A stretch of 64,000 nucleotides of DNA. Origin: Streblospio benedicti. Taxonomy: Eukaryota > Annelida > Polychaeta > Spionida > Spionidae. The stretch spans positions 25,601,944 to 25,665,943 of the forward strand of contig CM032661.1 of NCBI GenBank assembly GCA_019095985.1, in the 5' to 3' direction. Below are positions 63,901-64,000 of this stretch, piece after piece. Position 1 is the stretch's first letter; every line of letters starts with the position of its first letter. The notes beneath the pieces are model-generated. The model searched no databases and was not told the origin of the DNA. It saw only the letters and a list, made by a program, of their open reading frames with translations. The position numbers were made by a program, and so were the translations under genes.

Positions 63901-63956
63901 TACTTCCAGCTCATGTGGCGGACTACTTCTTGAATTCGCCAAGAGGAAAAAATGAA
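48758..63956 (+). CDS. Membrane adenylate cyclase, ADCY2/4/7 class (18 positions in the transcript, one with two alternative exons; 3' end outside the window)
   Basis: It makes cAMP from ATP at the plasma membrane. From the ATG at 48775 about 828 residues are encoded: TM1-TM6 (residues about 12-195), linking helix and C1a (about 200-460), C1b (about 460-565), TM7-TM12 (about 567-772) and the first 50 residues of C2. C1a has both metal-binding aspartates ([17 protein letters not shown]) and the [13 protein letters not shown] block. The ADCY2/4/7 assignment rests on [31 protein letters not shown] in C1b and the C2 entry [12 protein letters not shown]. The usual total is about 1,080 residues, so about 250 residues of C2 lie beyond the window. 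All splice junctions follow GT-AG with matching phases. Gs-alpha stimulation, and conditional stimulation by G beta-gamma as in ADCY2/4/7, are expected from the family. The reading frame is open upstream of 48775, so an earlier coding exon probably exists (see 33665). Confidence 0.95.
48901..51593. other. Intron after exon 1
   Basis: About 2.7 kb of AT-rich sequence with no recognised gene or repeat. Overlapping chance frames occur on both strands near 50930-51130. Confidence 0.6.
51594..51808 (+). CDS. Adenylate cyclase exon 2 (TM2, TM3)
   Basis: Acceptor ACGCGCAG, donor GAG/GTGAGT. It encodes a Gly-rich loop (YESGGGDGG), TM2 ([13 protein letters not shown]) and TM3 ([18 protein letters not shown]), ending in a split Arg codon. 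It is very GC-rich with nearly all third positions G or C, in contrast to the AT-rich introns. Confidence 0.88.
52345..52513 (+). CDS. Adenylate cyclase exon 3 (TM4, TM5)
   Basis: Acceptor CCGGCCAG, donor CAG/GTACGT. It encodes [20 protein letters not shown] (TM4) and [16 protein letters not shown] (TM5), then TDTPLRGFQ. It is as GC-rich as exons 1 and 2. Confidence 0.88.
52941..53264 (-). mobile_element. tRNA-derived SINE, copy 2
   Basis: On the minus strand it begins GTGCTTCCATAGCCGAGTGG, then GAATTGGACTCCTGACCAGA and GGTACGATTCCC (box B). It shares GTTGAGCAAACTTACC, TTGCACACTG and the 3' tail AAACCAGACATTTACATTT with the copy at 26893-27238. The middle part differs more, which suggests subfamilies. 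It lies inside the intron 3 transposon. Confidence 0.85.
53880..54150. repeat. Dispersed segment shared with 30.4-30.9 kb
   Basis: It carries AAGACAGCATTAG, TTCCATTGCTTCATATTGTAAC, GAACCACCCAGACC and GAAATGATACTAAGC in the same order as the 30.4-kb copy. It could be part of the transposon interior or an insertion in it. Confidence 0.5.
54561..54710 (+). CDS. Adenylate cyclase exon 4 (TM6 and start of the cytosolic helix)
   Basis: Acceptor TTTCCAG, donor CAG/GTAAGT, 50 whole codons. It encodes TM6 ([17 protein letters not shown]) and the cytosolic helix with the family words [18 protein letters not shown], which match the TCNCIKSRIKLE...RQQ region of ADCY2. It ends on a complete codon, so the next exon must start in phase 0; both candidates do. 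Confidence 0.95.
54711..55271. other. Intron between exon 4 and alternative exon 5a
   Basis: 561 bases. AGCGGATCCAGGATTTTACC near 55004 resembles a common repeat fragment. No further copy of exon 5 is seen. Confidence 0.6.
55272..55414 (+). CDS. Adenylate cyclase alternative exon 5a (divergent version of the helix joining TM block and C1a)
   Basis: A 143-base open block between an acceptor (GGTCCCTGTAG) with a weak pyrimidine tract and a donor (GAG/GTAAAC). It encodes [20 protein letters not shown], then a basic QSKGRRSD segment, then [12 protein letters not shown] plus a split Ser codon. It aligns with exon 5b at E-LL, MP, L---MK, F--Y and ENV, starts and ends in the same phases, and is nine codons shorter. 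An intact frame and both splice sites argue against a dead copy. Compared with the family pattern LLLSVLP--VA-EMK, the helix is strongly altered. It should be used instead of 5b, never with it. Confidence 0.82.
55415..55962. other. Intron between alternative exons 5a and 5b
   Basis: 548 bases, with a G-rich patch (GGTGGTGGTGGTTGGGGGGA near 55634) followed by an AT-rich half. It is long enough for normal splicing, so exclusion of one exon is not forced by intron size. The G-rich patch could bind splicing regulators, which is only a suggestion. Confidence 0.5.
55963..56132 (+). CDS. Adenylate cyclase alternative exon 5b (canonical version)
   Basis: 170 bases; acceptor TATAAATAG, donor GAG/GTATGG. 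It encodes [20 protein letters not shown], a Ser/Lys-rich loop and [13 protein letters not shown] plus a split Ser codon. This is close to the family pattern in ADCY2 (LLLSLLPAHIAMEMK ... FHNLYVKRHTNVS). It shares phase 0 start and phase 2 end with exon 5a. Confidence 0.95.
56133..57447. other. Intron between exon 5b and exon 6
   Basis: 1.3 kb, AT-rich. I looked for a third version of exon 5 and did not find one. Confidence 0.55.
57448..57559 (+). CDS. Adenylate cyclase exon 6 (first catalytic motif of C1a)
   Basis: Acceptor TTTGTTTCAG, donor CAT/GTAAGT. It reads (S)[13 protein letters not shown], then [19 protein letters not shown]. The Asp of YADI is a metal ligand in the family. The Gly of the usual ADIVGFT or ADIEGFT is Asn here. 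Confidence 0.95.
57590..58133. mobile_element. Fold-back DNA element in intron 6
   Basis: About 545 bp that folds almost end to end. The left end begins GTCACTGG and continues AAAGCGGTTGG, GAGTTACCCCAACAAGATGG; the right end has the reverse complement, CCATCTTGTTGGGGTAACTC, CCAACCGCTT, GTGAC. The inner arms also pair (AATGAGTTCATAAAG / CTTTATGAACTCATT). It has no coding sequence. Its ends lie within 31 bp of the exon 6 donor, so it occupies much of this intron. Confidence 0.8.
58637..58764 (+). CDS. Adenylate cyclase exon 7 (second metal-binding Asp)
   Basis: Acceptor TTAATTATAG, donor AAG/GTACCG. It encodes [20 protein letters not shown], then [34 protein letters not shown] is the invariant block with the second metal-binding Asp. 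Confidence 0.96.
59138..59296 (+). CDS. Adenylate cyclase exon 8 (C1a core)
   Basis: Acceptor GTGTCCCAG, donor CGG/GTACGG. It encodes [19 protein letters not shown], then [20 protein letters not shown] and HMESGG. These are class-defining C1a motifs. [10 protein letters not shown] stands where ADCY2 and ADCY7 have GNVLCGVIGL. It is more GC-rich than neighbouring exons. Confidence 0.97.
59297..59699. other. Intron 8
   Basis: AT-rich, with no recognised element. Confidence 0.6.
59700..59841 (+). CDS. Adenylate cyclase exon 9 (end of C1a)
   Basis: Acceptor CCACTTTAG, donor GAG/GTATTA. It encodes [20 protein letters not shown], then [20 protein letters not shown]. This matches the end of the C1a fold in ADCY2/7 (RVHI...TL-HL...YLK...TYLV). 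Confidence 0.96.
60115..60279 (+). CDS. Adenylate cyclase exon 10 (C1b with PFANL motif)
   Basis: Acceptor CTTTTTTTCAG, donor ACC/GTAAGC, 55 whole codons. It contains [18 protein letters not shown] (PFANL encoded at 60229-60243). Mammalian ADCY2, 4 and 7 have YLESWGAAKPFAHL here, and the PFAHL motif has been reported as a site through which G beta-gamma activates ADCY2. Its presence strengthens the subclass call. Confidence 0.93.
60484..60539 (+). CDS. Adenylate cyclase exon 11 (short C1b exon)
   Basis: 56 bases between TTTGCAG and CAG/GTAAGC, encoding [18 protein letters not shown] and a split Ser. It has little conservation, as usual for C1b; it is supported by splice sites and phase. Confidence 0.8.
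60722..60892 (+). CDS. Adenylate cyclase exon 12 (end of C1b, TM7)
   Basis: Acceptor ACATTTATAG, donor CAG/GTAACA. It encodes [20 protein letters not shown], then TM7 ([16 protein letters not shown]). The end matches the IFIVQILVLPK of ADCY2. Confidence 0.93.
61117..61204 (+). CDS. Adenylate cyclase exon 13 (TM8)
   Basis: Acceptor TTGTTTCAG, donor AAG/GTATTT. It encodes [20 protein letters not shown] and LSCGEHLGK. Confidence 0.9.
61311..61448 (+). CDS. Adenylate cyclase exon 14 (TM9)
   Basis: Acceptor ACATTTAG, donor GTG/GTAGGA, 46 codons. It has a cytosolic [18 protein letters not shown] loop, then TM9 ([18 protein letters not shown]). Confidence 0.9.
61832..62150. repeat. Direct repeat pair in intron 14
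   Basis: 61832-61910 and 62064-62150 share GATC-TTTCT, TCGT-TACGA-ATTTTGGTC and ATTTATTTG, in the same order, with an 18-base indel. The intron is about 840 bp. It is probably the remnant of a transposable element with subterminal duplication. The 109-codon frame at 61651-61980 lies inside it and is not a gene. Confidence 0.55.
62288..62389 (+). CDS. Adenylate cyclase exon 15 (glycosylated outer loop)
   Basis: Acceptor TTTTCTCAG, donor GAG/GTATGT, 34 codons. [20 protein letters not shown] holds two N-glycosylation sites (NIT, NFS) in the loop between TM9 and TM10, where mammalian enzymes are glycosylated. Confidence 0.92.
62580..62734 (+). CDS. Adenylate cyclase exon 16 (TM10, TM11)
   Basis: Acceptor TTATTTCAG, donor GCC/GTATGC. 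It encodes [19 protein letters not shown] (TM10) and [18 protein letters not shown] (TM11), ending in a split Pro codon. Confidence 0.93.
62994..63069 (+). CDS. Adenylate cyclase exon 17 (TM12)
   Basis: Acceptor TTACTTTCAG, donor CAG/GTATAT. It encodes [20 protein letters not shown] and VIDRQ, the last membrane helix. Confidence 0.93.
63133..63717. mobile_element. TA-flanked fold-back (mariner-like MITE) in intron 17
   Basis: It begins TA-CTATAAAACTAGAA and ends TTCTAGTTTTACAG-TA: inverted ends with a TA on each side, as expected for Tc1/mariner-type targets. Most of the 585 bp folds into one long hairpin: ACTTTCTGGAGATAAA pairs with TTTATCTCCAGAAAGT, and GGACCATACAAAAGATCAT with ATGATCTTTTGTATGGTCC. 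The left arm carries an extra duplication around two TTTTGCGATTTT words. It has no transposase and fills most of the 725-bp intron. Confidence 0.8.
63795..63956 (+). CDS. Adenylate cyclase exon 18 (start of C2)
   Basis: Acceptor CACTTTGTAG, donor GAA/GTATGC, 54 codons. It encodes [20 protein letters not shown], then [19 protein letters not shown]. The parallel in ADCY2 is CRLDFLWKKKFKKEREE and LNRVLLENVLPAHVA. The catalytic part of C2 follows outside the window. Confidence 0.95.
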
Positions 63957-64000
63957 GTATGCCCTTCTATACACAAAGTTCCACCAACAAATTCTTCATT

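Overview
This is an AT-rich, intron-rich animal sequence. Two host genes can be read with confidence, set in about 45 kb of gene-poor DNA full of repeats. A one-exon precursor for a CRH/DH44-type neuropeptide and a membrane adenylate cyclase of the vertebrate ADCY2/4/7 class point to a bilaterian. No vertebrate-type repeats are seen. The CRH-family peptide has the residue spacing of invertebrate DH44, and an interstitial TTAGGG-type tract is present. My best guess is an invertebrate deuterostome such as a hemichordate or echinoderm, but this is inference. The gap edge looks like the poor-quality end of a capillary (Sanger) read, which suggests an older draft assembly.

Layout. Positions 1-2.6 kb: no gene. 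2.9-3.5 kb (+): the CRH/DH44-type precursor, with a signal peptide, a KR cleavage site and a 35-residue peptide ending in an amidation signal. 3.5-18.6 kb: no confident gene; it holds fold-back elements, a 470-bp element with perfect 28-bp inverted ends, a split minisatellite, an ankyrin-like fragment and one unrecognised 120-residue reading frame. 18.6-26.5 kb: a large direct duplication broken by a 100-N gap. The second copy is partly a letter-by-letter blend of different parts of the first, so I read it as an assembly artefact. 26.5-29 kb: an older divergent duplication, with a tRNA-derived SINE in one copy and an empty site in the other. 29-48.7 kb: gene-poor, with a possible first coding exon of the cyclase at 33.67 kb.

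48.76-63.96 kb (+): the adenylate cyclase. Nineteen exons have consistent splice sites and phases. They cover the first six-helix membrane block, the first catalytic domain (C1a), the C1b linker, the second membrane block and the start of the second catalytic domain (C2), which runs off the window. The main discovery is a pair of tandem, homologous exons (5a at 55272-55414, 5b at 55963-56132) with the same phases. Either one alone keeps the frame; using both or neither gives an early stop. They encode the helix that joins the membrane block to the first catalytic domain, so the gene seems able to swap its transducer segment by mutually exclusive splicing.

The cyclase introns hold several DNA-transposon-like elements: a 1.7-kb element in intron 3 with repeated GCAAAATATAACC motifs at both ends and a SINE inside it, a fold-back element in intron 6, direct repeats in intron 14, and a TA-flanked fold-back element in intron 17.
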